Shown here in pieces: positions 13,056 through 23,161 of a stretch of 64,000 bases of DNA. Position 1 is the first letter of the stretch, and every line of letters begins with the position of its first letter. This DNA is from Rheum nobile (Eukaryota; Streptophyta; Magnoliopsida; Caryophyllales; Polygonaceae): positions 5,828,001 to 5,892,000 of the forward strand of contig WOAB01000476.1 of assembly GCA_027886185.1 (NCBI GenBank), written 5' to 3'. Below the pieces are notes generated by a model. The model did not search any database. It was not told where the DNA came from and saw only the letters and a program-made list of their open reading frames with translations. A program made the translations under genes and the position numbers.

Positions 13056-13452
13056 CAGGGGGAGCCAGGATTTTACCCCCTGGGTAAAATCAAATTTTTT
13101 TTTGTGCTATTTAAATTCAACATGGCTTAAATCTTATTTCATAAAAAATCAATTTTAATTTTTTTATGAAGTTTAAGATAATTTTCACTGAGGGAAAAAA
13201 TACTTAAGTAATTTTATTTTTTTGATTTAAATTTGTTAGAATTGACTGAAATTGTATTTTCAGATGAGATGAGGGGGGAAAATTTAAGGTAATATCATTT
13301 TCATGACTTAAATTTATTAGGGTTCACTGAAATTACATTTTCAGATTCAATAAGGGTAAAAAAAAAAACTTAAATTTTTTATTATTTTTTTGAAATTTTT
13401 TTTTTTTTTTTTTTTTCAGGGGGGCTATAGGCCCAACGTAGCTCTGCTCCTG
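13056..13452. mobile_element. hAT-like MITE 1 in the captured CHR5 intron
   Basis: This 397-bp AT-rich element has imperfect inverted ends: CAGGGGGAGCCAGG on the left and, read on the other strand, CAGGAGCAGAGC on the right. It is flanked by perfect 8-bp copies CTTGTCAG at 13048-13055 and 13453-13460. Length, 8-bp duplication and CAGGGG-type ends fit non-autonomous hAT elements. Confidence 0.7.
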
Positions 13453-13460
13453 CTTGTCAG

Positions 13461-14020
13461 CAGTGGCAGATCCAGGAATTCTTCGAAGGGGGTCACAAAA
13501 TCGTTTATGAAAAATTATATAATATTGTTTAGCATTAATCACATTACTATTTGTATAATTTTTTGTACAAATCTTATATACTAGGTGGATTATTATTTTT
13601 AACTAATTTACAATTTTGAAAATATTTTTGGACAAATAGTAAGGAGAATTACCTAAAAAATATTAGTATCAAATATATTGTGAGAATTTTAAATAAGATT
13701 AATTCAGTTACCTTACACAATTTTTAACTTATTTCATAATCATGATGGACAAAAATAAAAAATATAAATATTTGTATAAAAGAGAAAATAAAAGACACAA
13801 ATTGTTATTTATCTAAAAAGAAAACAATACAAAAGATGGGAGATGGGGACTTGAACCCTAGACTTTTGGGTTAAACTCATGTTCCACAACCAATTGAACT
13901 AATAACTCTTTTTGTTTACATGTATAAGACATTAATATATATATTTTTAATTTTTTTAAATATATGACTTGATCCAGGAGAAGGGGGTCACCGGAAAACC
14001 CCCCCCCCGATCCGCCTCTG
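13461..14020. mobile_element. hAT-like MITE 2, inserted at the same target site
   Basis: This 560-bp AT-rich element has ends CAGTGGCAGATCC and, on the other strand, CAGAGGCGGATC. It is flanked by CTTGTCAG at 13453-13460 (shared with MITE 1) and 14021-14028. The right-hand copy supplies the AG splice acceptor of the next CHR5 exon at 14029. Confidence 0.72.
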
Positions 14021-14375
14021 CTTGTCAGGTTGCAAATTTCCGCAGTGTTGAAGATGATGCAGTTTTCTGGAGCCGTTGGATTAAACCCGATGCTATTGCA
14101 CAAGCTGAGGTGCGAATTTAAATATTAGCTTTGTGAAGTGCTATGTGTACCATTAATATTTTATAGTTTCTTGTAACCACAATCGCTAACACCGTGATAT
14201 TGTTTAAACTTATACTAGGATGCTTTGTCACCGTGATATTGTTTTACACTTTCAATTCTATTGGTGAATTGCAATCTATTCACTTAATTTATCTATGAAT
14301 GTCTAGGATGCTAAATAACTTTTTCCGGATCAGCTCTTGCCACTAAAACTGGACACGTCATCCTTATCGCCTATC

Positions 14376-15277
14376 TGTTGGAATATAAATGTCCTACATT
14401 GAAAGTTGAGATATAACTTGCCTAGTATATAAACTTGATGAACTATTTCTCTTATTGTCAATTGGTTTTAGGATGAAATCTCATTGGACTTATGTACTGG
14501 GCCTATCTACGCCTACGCGCTCATATCCACACAACCCCCAGTCTATGGGCCCACGGACTTTGTTGGTTACATGCAATGAAGTTAGAATATGATGCTTTGA
14601 TGCGAAATAACACTTGGTCTCTTGTTTCTCGTCCTTGCAATGTTAATCTAGTTGGTTGTAAGTGGATTTTCAGGATAAAGCGGCACTCGGATGGATCGAT
14701 TGAGCGGTATAAAGCTCGGCTTGTCGCAAGAGGTTTTAGCCAAGAAGAGGGGGTCAATTACTTCGACACGTTCAGTCCGGTCATAAAGCCGACTACCATA
14801 TGCCTAGTATATAAGCTTGATGGGCTACTCCTCCTATTGCCAATTGGTTTTAGGATGGAACCTCATTGGGCTTATGTACTGGGCCTATCTGCGCATATGC
14901 GCTCGTGTCCGCACGACCCCAGTCTATGGGCCCACAGACTTTGACATGGTATCAGAGCGGGTTCGGTCCTGGGTCCCTTTCTTGGATTTGTTGGGTCTGG
15001 CTATAAAGAGATTGAGATGCCCACCCACACCCGTTTGTCCAAGTGTCAACTGGGTCTGGCCAATTGCCCGCCCGTTGCACTTGAGGGGGCGTGTTGGAAT
15101 ATAAATGTCCCACATCGAAAGTTGGGACATAACTTGCCTAGTATATAAGCTTGATGGACTACTCCTATTGCCAATTGGTTTTAGGATGGAACCTCATTGG
15201 GCTTATGTACTGGGCTTATCTGCACATATGCGCTCGTGTCCGCACGACCCCAGTCTATGGGCCCACAGACTTTGACA
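14376..15277 (+). mobile_element. TRIM-type miniature LTR retroelement with an extra LTR copy and a copia fragment
   Basis: The unit runs from TGTTGGAATAT to TTTGACA and is flanked by the 5-bp duplication CTATC (14371-14375, 15278-15282). Three LTR copies are seen: A at 14376-14562, B at 14801-14946 (first ~42 bp missing) and C at 15092-15277 (186 bp). After B comes a textbook primer-binding site, TGGTATCAGAGC (14947-14958), then a 145-bp internal region ending in the polypurine tract TTGAGGGGGCG before C. B, the internal region and C alone make a normal TRIM. LTR A and the copia piece between A and B are additional. LTR A is more diverged from C than B is. Confidence 0.8.
14563..14800 (+). 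pseudogene. Ty1/copia reverse-transcriptase fragment inside the TRIM
   Basis: The frame reads AMKLEYDALMRNNTWSLV, then NLVGCKWIFRIKR, then YKARLVARGFSQEEGVNY and FDTFSPV. This is the start of the RVT_2 reverse-transcriptase domain of copia elements. It ends abruptly where LTR copy B begins, and the catalytic YVDD part is absent. The frame is open across the whole fragment. Confidence 0.85.
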
Positions 15278-15879
15278 CTATCTCACCGTTGGTGGCCTGT
15301 GCTTGTTCCTCACCATGTCCTTCTCTCTAATCTACTTGATCAAGCCAAGGTAACTCTCTCCTACTGACTCTAATTCGCCAATTCTTGTAACCATACTAGA
15401 TGAAGATTTGAGCTAGCTCTTTGCATTAACCGGGTTTGGTTATTTGATCTGCGAATGCTTGCTGAATTGCTAAGCCTGTGCTTTTGTGTTGTGGTTGATC
15501 AACAGGCCACTTGGTGACCCTTCATATTTGTCATGGAACACCCACCCTGGAGGGCACCGAACTTAAACCGAACCAGTACAACAAGGATGCACATGGAGCT
15601 TTTGATGCAATATTCCGTAACTATGGAGAGTAAGATGTTTAATACTCAACCTTATACGAAGCACAATGGTCTGGTTATATGGGTATATGTAACACAACAA
15701 CATTCTTTTATTTCTCTATTTTTCCCGCCACTCGAATAGTTTTCTACTCCATCAGAATTGTTTCCAAGGATGTTTACATGGAATTACTTGTTGCATATAC
15801 ATTAGAAAGCTAATGATTTGAAGTTAATTGCAAGTATGTTATTTAAGGACAACTGAAACAACATACAAATTGTTTAGTC

Positions 15880-16162
15880 CGGTGTATTTTTGGTTAGGTC
15901 AAATAACCCGGTTATATACCTAACCAGTGTATTTGACAATTCAAATAACCCGGTTATATACCTAACCGGGTTATTTGATATCGAAATAACCCAAACTTTG
16001 AAGGAATGTGGGAAAATTTTGGGAGGCAAATAACCCGGGCGTGCCGATTTTACGTCCGGGTTATTTGACCTCGAGCAGATGTGGCGTAGCTCTTTAACCC
16101 GAACTTGATCCGGGTTATATACCCTGAAACGCCCGAATTATTTGCCTTGTTTTGTAGTAGTG
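15880..16162. repeat. Right subterminal repeats and terminus of the CACTA element
   Basis: At least eight copies of AAATAACCCGG or its complement lie here in both orientations, several of them paired as inverted repeats, followed by the terminus TTTTGTAGTAGTG. Confidence 0.8.
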
Positions 16163-16165
16163 CTC

Positions 16166-18143
16166 ATACAGCATTACCCACAAAATATTTAGAAACAATC
16201 AATGCGCTAACAAGTTCAGGTCAAGTTTAATTATCGAAGGTTGTTTACATCGAGATTCTTTTCAGAGAAGTATACCCATAGGAAAATAATGAAAAAAATG
16301 AGATGTTTTATATCTCTTATTAGTAATTTCCGAAATAAGTAGCTAATGACAGGGATAATATGGAAAAGATATAACACGTTAGTTACAAGTTTGCAATTGT
16401 TTAAATTACTATAGAAGCGCGATTATATCACTAAAATATGACTCTTTTATATTCCTTTTATAGCATTTGGAAAAGGATATGCGTATTGTTAACTGCAAAT
16501 AGCGAGACCAAGTACAAGCGCAATGTTTAACAGTTCTCATTTGCGAAATCATCAACGCGCTTGTAATCAATACATACTCTTATGTTCTCTTATTCGCATA
16601 TCCCGTAATAACGCGTTGTTAAGACAAATCGAGGTATTTTATATATCTAATTCAGTACAGGATAAACATTGTTATAAGACAACTATATTTTTAATGGATC
16701 ACGATATGCGCAATAGCAAACATAGCAAAATGAAAAAGATGTGGTGCAATGTGTTGCTTGTTCACCACGTGGCAAGTACAACGTACATGCAAACATGGTA
16801 TTTGTTATTTGTATGATAAGATTCGAATAATTTAGGGAAAATAAGAGACGTGTAATTTATGAAGCGAACATTATTTTATTGCCAAGTTAGGCATCAACCA
16901 AGATTTACTAGATGTGGGTGATGATTACCCTTTTTAGATGATGTCATCCCATGTAAAAACCTATTGTTTAAATATGAGGGTTTGATTATGACATTTTTTT
17001 TATATTCAAATAAGTAGAGGTAGTGTCTAGGAATGTGAATGAAGCCTAGTTAAAATTAATTTACATAATAGTTATCCGAAAAGAGGATATCCGTACAAAG
17101 GATAAATGTGGGAGAAAATATCGAATCTATTGAATGTAATATATTTCATGGAATGTTTTTTTAATTAGCTTTTAAATTACACAAAAAAGGCTATAACATT
17201 GCAGATGTGGAGCCTACCGCATGTGTGTAGAAACTGAAAAGTTGCATGCAAAATACTTTTAAATTAAAACTTTAGGAAATAAACAAGTTAATTGACATTT
17301 GTATAAATTGTTATACTTTTAGTTTTGTAATAACATTATATAATGGGTTTAAATGAAATAATTTCCTGTATTTATTATTGATGTAAACAATAACTTAATA
17401 GATAAAAGGTGTATGAATGTATTCATGCTTTGTTTGGTTGACTAATGTTGATTTTACAAATTGGTTTAAACTGTACTTGTAAAATAAAAAAATAACATAT
17501 AATTATTGACGAATGAATACCCTATAAGACATTTAAATTATTAGTTTCCTCCTTATATTGATCCTCTTTTTTTTTTGTTGACTTAGAAGTAAATAAACAA
17601 ATATGCAATGGTACACGTTAAAAAATTCGATAAAGGACAATACTTTTAGTTTATAACGTAACATTGTCAGTTAAAATTCAGTTGTGAAGGCAAAAAACAT
17701 AAAGATTTGTGTAGAGGTTGACTAAAGGTAGTGAGATGAAAGCTATGTTTTGTAAATATATATATAAAGGAAGAAGAATGATATATTGATGTTTTGGTTG
17801 TATCAAAAAGTGTAGCAAAATGCAATCATTAGACTAAATTTTAAAAAGTTTTGGAAATCAAAGAGTTTTTATTTATTTATGGTTGACTACAATGTGTAAT
17901 AATTTGAGGGCTTACCTCACATTGCCATCATTTTTTCCTTGGTAGGAAGAGAAATGTCTTGGTTATATAACAATTCACCCTATACATTACATCTAAATAA
18001 TGTTTTCGAATGTAAATAATGAGACATTAGACTTTCTTAACATATACTTGAATTGATACATGAGACATGCACATACTTGTAATTAGTAATTATTGAAATC
18101 ATATTTAACTTAATCGATACATTTTAGAGAAGATGGAGTGAAC
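16166..18143. other. AT-rich intergenic sequence
   Basis: I see no gene here. The longest frames have no recognisable motif and match random expectation for AT-rich DNA. Confidence 0.5.
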
Positions 18144-18151
18144 ATGGAGTT

Positions 18152-18488
18152 AATGTTCCAAAAGTCGCTAGGCGGGAGCTGGGCAGAGAGGAGGGGGCCT
18201 AAGCGAGGCCTATGCGAATTAAAAATTAATGTATGATCCATGTGATTATTTGTTTATGTTCTCCCAAATTAATTAATGTTTATAAAACTATGTTAGAATA
18301 AGGTTTGATAATTTATTATATGCCTTATTTTAAAAGAATAATCCAAAACTTGCCTTAATCTCCTAGGATGTTGTTGCTTTTAAAATATATTAGGTTTCTT
18401 CTCGCCTAAGTGGCCCTCGGCGGGGTGCTAGGCGGGGGATGACTGCTTAGCGCCTAGGCGGCCCTAGGCGGGGATTTTTAGAACACAA
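18152..18488. mobile_element. hAT-like MITE with GC-rich inverted ends
   Basis: The left part TGTTCCAAAAGTCGCTAGG is mirrored on the right, read on the other strand, by TGTTCTAAAAATCCCCGCC. Between them is AT-rich filler with CTAGGCGG-type repeats near both ends. Near-identical 8-mers ATGGAGTT (18144-18151) and ATGGAGTA (18489-18496) flank it, consistent with a hAT target duplication with one change. Confidence 0.6.
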
Positions 18489-18917
18489 ATGGAGTACACC
18501 AAGCTGAATTACCATGGTACATTGATGAAGATCTGAACCAAAAAACACAACTCAAAACCCACCAACATAAGCACAATCTATCCAAAACAACAACAACCCA
18601 GAGTCACTTATCCAAAAATCCAGAATAGGGTCTAAAAACATATCAAAAAAGAACCCCAAAGGAAAAAAATGAACAAGAATTAGGGTTTATATACCTTTCT
18701 AGCAACCGACTCAGGATAATTATACTGAAACAAAGATAAAATTTGTATACATCCCTTAAAAGTGCATATCAAAAGAGGAGTACAACATCATGTTTTACCA
18801 TTACTGTGAGGCTATCCAAGATACGATGAAATTACATGGGGACATAGTCTTTTGTGCTCGATCTTCAGTGACTGATCGAGGGTGGGAAAGTAAACTGTGT
18901 ACAAATAAGTGTCATAC

Positions 18918-19209
18918 CAGATGCATAAAACCACGACTTGTACCACCCGCTGTTGGTCCAGGCATCAACAAGCATGCCTTTGGAGTAGTGTTTTGGACAG
19001 CTGATTTGGGGTGAGAATCGAGTTCGGGTGCAGCGAAACAACTCTCTTACTCTTGTTTTGGCATTGCCGTAGAAAATTATGTTGTACTCCACCACATAGT
19101 GGTTAGCAAGAGGCCAGTCTAGGATGGTGCCTGTGTAGTAAGAGCCAATAAAGGGTTGGATTGCTTTAAGAATTTCGGCAGTAGTCCCGACCGGAAGTGT
19201 GTGTGGCAT
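18918..19209 (-). CDS. Possible Agenet/Tudor-like domain exon (partial gene)
   Basis: The exon starts MPHTLPVGTTAEILKAI and includes GSYYTGTILDW and HYVVEYN. A second unit follows, with YSKGMLVDAWTNSGWYKSW. The pattern (hydrophobic start, acidic residue, aromatic 'Wf.A', then Y.V.Y) resembles paired plant Agenet domains, which bind modified histone tails. A consensus donor ends the exon at 18918. The obvious downstream acceptor at 18724 would bring a stop codon at once, so I could not extend the gene. This may be the 5' end of a real gene, a fragment, or a chance resemblance. Confidence 0.4.
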
Positions 19210-20800
19210 TTCTGATCATGCATTAACGAATAACGCAACATCAACATTAGTAATCCACAAACATGCAAGCTAATACAATCAGTAATTGCGATTGAATATA
19301 TCTAGATCCTGAAAGCATTATACAATCGGAAACTTACAAATTCAGTTAAGATAGAACTAAAATTGAGCTTTCCATTGAAACATTGAAGGCCAGATGAAAC
19401 AATTTTATGGAAAATGTAGTGGAAGTATGCAATTAGACCGATGATTTAAAAAATACTATGAAATCGGTGGGACAATAGGGAAATAAACTGAGCAATTGAA
19501 GAAGTGAAAGGTTGTTGTACAAGTGCGTTACATTTTTTTTCGTAAATACAAAAAAAGATGTTGCATTTCAAGTCATGCAATACAAATGTACATGGAATTA
19601 GAAAGAGGAATGGGATATTTGGAAAATTTCGAGTGCAACCTAAACATGGAAGCATGATCGAAATGAATGTATCGCATATAAACTAAATGCATGCAACTTG
19701 GCGATTATCTTAACAATATTACGCGTCCGAGCGGCCAACATGTGAAAACATTTGGCAGTTTCACATCTTGAAGCCGAATCACCAGTGATTGCGAAGTTTT
19801 GTTGAACAAAAGAAGAAAGAAATAGAGGCAGAAGCAAACTGGAGAAATAAACTTGAAGCTACCTTGTTATGCTTATCTGTTGATTTTAGTGGAGAAGGTG
19901 GAAAGTGAAGGGTTGTTTCTGATAAAAGTGAGAAAGAAGAGGTAATTTGCACGCGCGCGCGCACACACACACACACACATACACACACACACACACACAT
20001 ATATATATAAGGGAAGGAGTAGGGTTGAGTGGGTTTGTATATACTTTGTAGATTAGAAGGGGAGGGATAAGAAGTGGCACATAATGATAAAATACAGATT
20101 TTGTAAACATATAATGTAACATATTAAAATGACATTCGAAAACAAGGCACTTTATTAATTTGTACAAATGTAACATTAAGATATCCACAATACGATGAGA
20201 AAAAATAGCACGAATAGTGTTCAATTATTTATATGCCCATCCAACGTGACTTTAAGAATTATAATTAATTAATGTACGTATATGTGTGTAAATTTAAGCT
20301 TAGTAGCACATAAATGGACTCTTACTATAAAATGTTTTGATTATTTTGAACTGATTTGGGAATGATTCATAGAAAATACTTGCATTGTACGAAAAAGGAC
20401 TACATTGCAAAAGATCTTGATGGAATAAATAGAGTATAGTAGTGTTGAGTTGCAAACAATGTATGAAGTCAGTAAGAAGTACAACAAAAAATGTACTTTC
20501 TTAAGCCGAAAAATAAAATAAAATGTATATCGTATTTTATCGTGCAGTGTTTGGCACATGGAGTGTCAATTATGGAACGTGTTGTATTTGCTGTGGTAGG
20601 GAGTTTTTTTTTTGACGGTTGCTTGTCAATGTTTAGTGCCTTAAGATAGAAATGATGTTGTTTTATTGTGAATTAAAGGGGGATTAAGTGCAAATATATT
20701 ATACAATATTTATGTGCTGAATCGTGTTTGAGTTGTGGATGTATTGATAATAACAAGATAAATCTAGCTAATTATAGAAAGAATTAGGGCGTAATGCAAC
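19210..20800. other. AT-rich region with microsatellite
   Basis: This region contains no convincing coding sequence. A compound microsatellite (CG, then AC, then TA repeats) sits at about 19950-20008. Confidence 0.6.
19950..20008. repeat. Compound (CG)n-(AC)n-(TA)n microsatellite
   Basis: Alternating purine-pyrimidine dinucleotides run for about 60 bp, starting with CG units, then AC units, then TA units. Confidence 0.95.
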
Positions 20801-21966
20801 TGAGTACCAATGATAGTTGAAGCTCACTGTAACACCCCCAAATATATATCCTTGAAAGGTATTACCGCCAGTGACCTCGGATTTCACATCCGAAGCCACC
20901 CCAGGCTTAACCCGTTTATATAAATCATAAAACAACAGTTATAATATAAAATATCATAAACTTTTGATTAAAATCATTGTCTCGGCATTACATCCATAAT
21001 CCGAAATACAACTGAAATACAGAGTAGTCTTGACATAAAATATGTTTAACACAGCGGAAGTCTTTAAAATAAAGGACACAAGGGTCTTGATCTAAACGAT
21101 CACCCGCCAAGGAATCTCAACCTGGTAAAACTCTTCAAAATTCCAACTGCCATCATTGTCGTTTCTAGCCTTCATCGGAACTGCAGTTTATCTGATGTGC
21201 CGTATGAGACGGATGATACCAGCCAACCATGCAAGGGAATATAACCGGTTGGTTAGTCTAATGAAAGACTATGCAAGGGAAAAACAAAAAGGTTCTAAGT
21301 AGTCGTATTAGGTTAGACTCATCGCTTCTCGAATAAAAGTCGATGACGATAGTCAACCACCATACTCCTACTGAAATATACGAAAAGGCATGATCAAGAG
21401 AAAGGACTCTAAAAGAATGAGTCTTAAGGAAACATATGAAGAGAAGACTCCAACGAATTGAGTCTTATCAGAAAGTATGACAAATGTCTGGAACATTATA
21501 ATTACACACAAGCGTTTAAAACGACTTGATGTTTCGGTTCACGACCAACCTCACCGCGTAATGCAAATTCAGATTGGAAAGAGAACTTTACTCTGATCAA
21601 AGTCTAGACGAGTTTTCCTAGTTGCACTATTTCCTAGCTGCACTACTCGCCAAAGGGTATATTAATTATGTGCACAACGGCACTTATCTTGTTTAATTCC
21701 AAAACGAACATTCACGTTACAAGCTTTTAAGATCTCCTCACAAGAGATATCGGATCTCCTCACAAGAGATATCACGGGGAATAAATCCCAAATGGCTACA
21801 CCAGCTGTGTGCACGTACCCTGAGTAAGGGTATGGTCATGACCGTAAAAGTACTAGAGGAATAATCCTCCTAGCACCTAGTTATAAAGAAACCACTAAAC
21901 CTCGCAAGGTACATAGTGTTCCAACGAATACTCGTGCTAACTAAACAGTTCAACACAGTAATAATT

Positions 21967-23109
21967 TGTAATACCCCCAAATTTAACCCCATTTGAAAGC
22001 GTTACTGCCGATGACCCCAGACGTAAACCCCGAAGTCACCCCAGGCTTTTCCGACGTCATAACTGACTTAAAACACAGTTACAATACTAAAATCATAACT
22101 TTTATTAAACCACATGGTCGCGGAATTACACGATTCCTAAAACGACCCAATTAATCAGAAATACAACAACGAAAGTCTTTAACAAAATACAAAATAGCAC
22201 AGCGGAAATCTTTTAAATACAAAGCGACAAAACAACTTGTCGAAAACAAGACACCGATCATCTTCATAGTCGTTCTAGCCTTCTTAGATCTGCAACATAC
22301 CTGATGTGCCGAATCGAACGGATGACACCAGCCAACCATGCAAGGAATATAACGGTTGGTCAGTCTAATGAAAGACTACGCAAGGGTACAAAGCAGAGTG
22401 GTTTGAAGCAGTCGTATCAGGTTAGACTCATCGTTCCTCGAATAATAACCGAGTATGCTAGTCAACCATCATACTCCTACTAGAATATATAAAACAGCAT
22501 GAACAAGAGAAGATTCTGGAGACCGAGTCTCACATCAATCAATCCCAAAAGAAGACTCCAAATGAAATGAGCCTTAAAGGAAACAATGACAACTGTTGGG
22601 AAACTTAATTTATAATATACACACAATCACAGAATCACAGTATCACATTCGAGCGATCTACAACTAAGACGAGCTTTCGTAGCTGCACTAGCGCCTAGCT
22701 GTAATACTCGCCAAACATTTTAAATAAGTGCTTACTCATACGGCACTTTATATTAAGGTCAAGGCATTTTCATTATGTGCATACTCATGGCACGTATCTT
22801 ATTAAATGTCAACACACACACACATCACGTTACAAACTTTTATGATCTGCTCGTCCCGAGACGAGAGATCCTTGGGAATACTCCCTAGATTTGTGACACT
22901 AGCTAAGTGCACCACCTCTATACCCGAGTATAGAGGCTAGTCATGACTCACCAATGGTATTAGGGTCTCAATGCCCTTTTCTCCATTTAATTATCAAGAA
23001 ACGACTGGACCTCTATCCATCGTCCCTACGAATACTCGTGCTAACTAAACAGTTCAACACAGTCAACATCATATCAAATCAAAGCCATCAAGGCCAACAT
23101 CATAGATCT

Positions 23110-23161
<52 letters not shown>

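Larger units (their letters stand above)
11742..14109 (+). pseudogene. CHR5-like: Captured fragment of a CHD-type SNF2 chromatin remodeller (CHR5-like)
   Basis: Exon pieces keep the order of plant CHR5/CHD1-type helicases. 11742-11926 encodes ELRKCCNHPFLFES and GKLVILDKLLVRL. 12317 to about 12456 encodes RMLDILAEYLSLRGFQFQ and DGSTKAK, the start of the helicase C lobe. A short piece near 12468 reads VLDHLIIQ. 12787-12961 carries LFKEDKTNEENKKRLL and MDIDEILERAEKV. 14029-14109 reads VANFRSVEDDAVFWSRWIKP. The stretch between SDDF and VLDHL, which holds the rest of the helicase C domain, is missing. A small deletion near 12815, compared with the family motif FGAEELFKED, shifts the frame. The ATPase lobe 1, chromodomains and C-terminus are absent. 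It cannot encode a working remodeller but could make transcripts or small RNAs related to the parent gene. Confidence 0.85.
14318..15568 (+). pseudogene. ALIS-like: Captured 3' end of an ALA-interacting subunit (LEM3/CDC50 family) gene
   Basis: Removing the TRIM insertion and one copy of its CTATC duplication joins 14375 to 15283 and gives a continuous exon reading IAYLTVGGLCLFLTMSF, then SLIYLIKPR. A GT/AG intron (15350-15505) and a last exon at 15506-15568 (PLGDPSYLSWNTHPGGH, then stop) follow. A final transmembrane helix followed by KPR-LGDPSYLSWN is the hallmark C-terminus of plant ALIS proteins, the beta subunits of P4-ATPase lipid flippases. The extracellular domain and first membrane helix are missing. 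The start of the captured region before about 14318 is uncertain, and the residues just before IAYL do not match what I expect of the family. Confidence 0.7.
10580..16162. mobile_element. CACTA transposon carrying captured host-gene fragments (Pack-CACTA type)
   Basis: The left end reads CTCTACTACAGAAA and the right end, on the other strand, CACTACTACAAAAC. These are En/Spm (CACTA) termini with one change at the second base on the left. Both ends are flanked by the 3-bp duplication CTC (10577-10579 and 16163-16165), as expected for CACTA. Subterminal arrays of AATAACCCGG/CCGGGTTATT fill about 250 bp at each end. No transposase is visible inside. Instead there are exon fragments of a CHR5-like remodeller and an ALA-interacting subunit, introns included, so capture was from genomic DNA. 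Two hAT-like MITEs and a TRIM are nested in it. Unassigned exon-like pieces lie at 11168-11218 and 11343-11534 (the latter with the hydrophobic run VLLLFFIFGFLLIL). Confidence 0.85.

Noticed and set aside
16523..16816. 97-codon plus-strand frame
   Set aside because: No motif, no neighbours supporting a gene, typical chance frame in this AT-rich region.
18695..18724. A 30-nt exon with canonical borders downstream of the Agenet-like exon
   Set aside because: Joining it to the exon ending at 18918 gives a stop codon immediately, so it is not a valid continuation.
23114..23159. (TA)n run in the element B LTRs as a structural signal
   Set aside because: The copy in the other LTR (27633-27676) differs in length, as expected of a slipping microsatellite.
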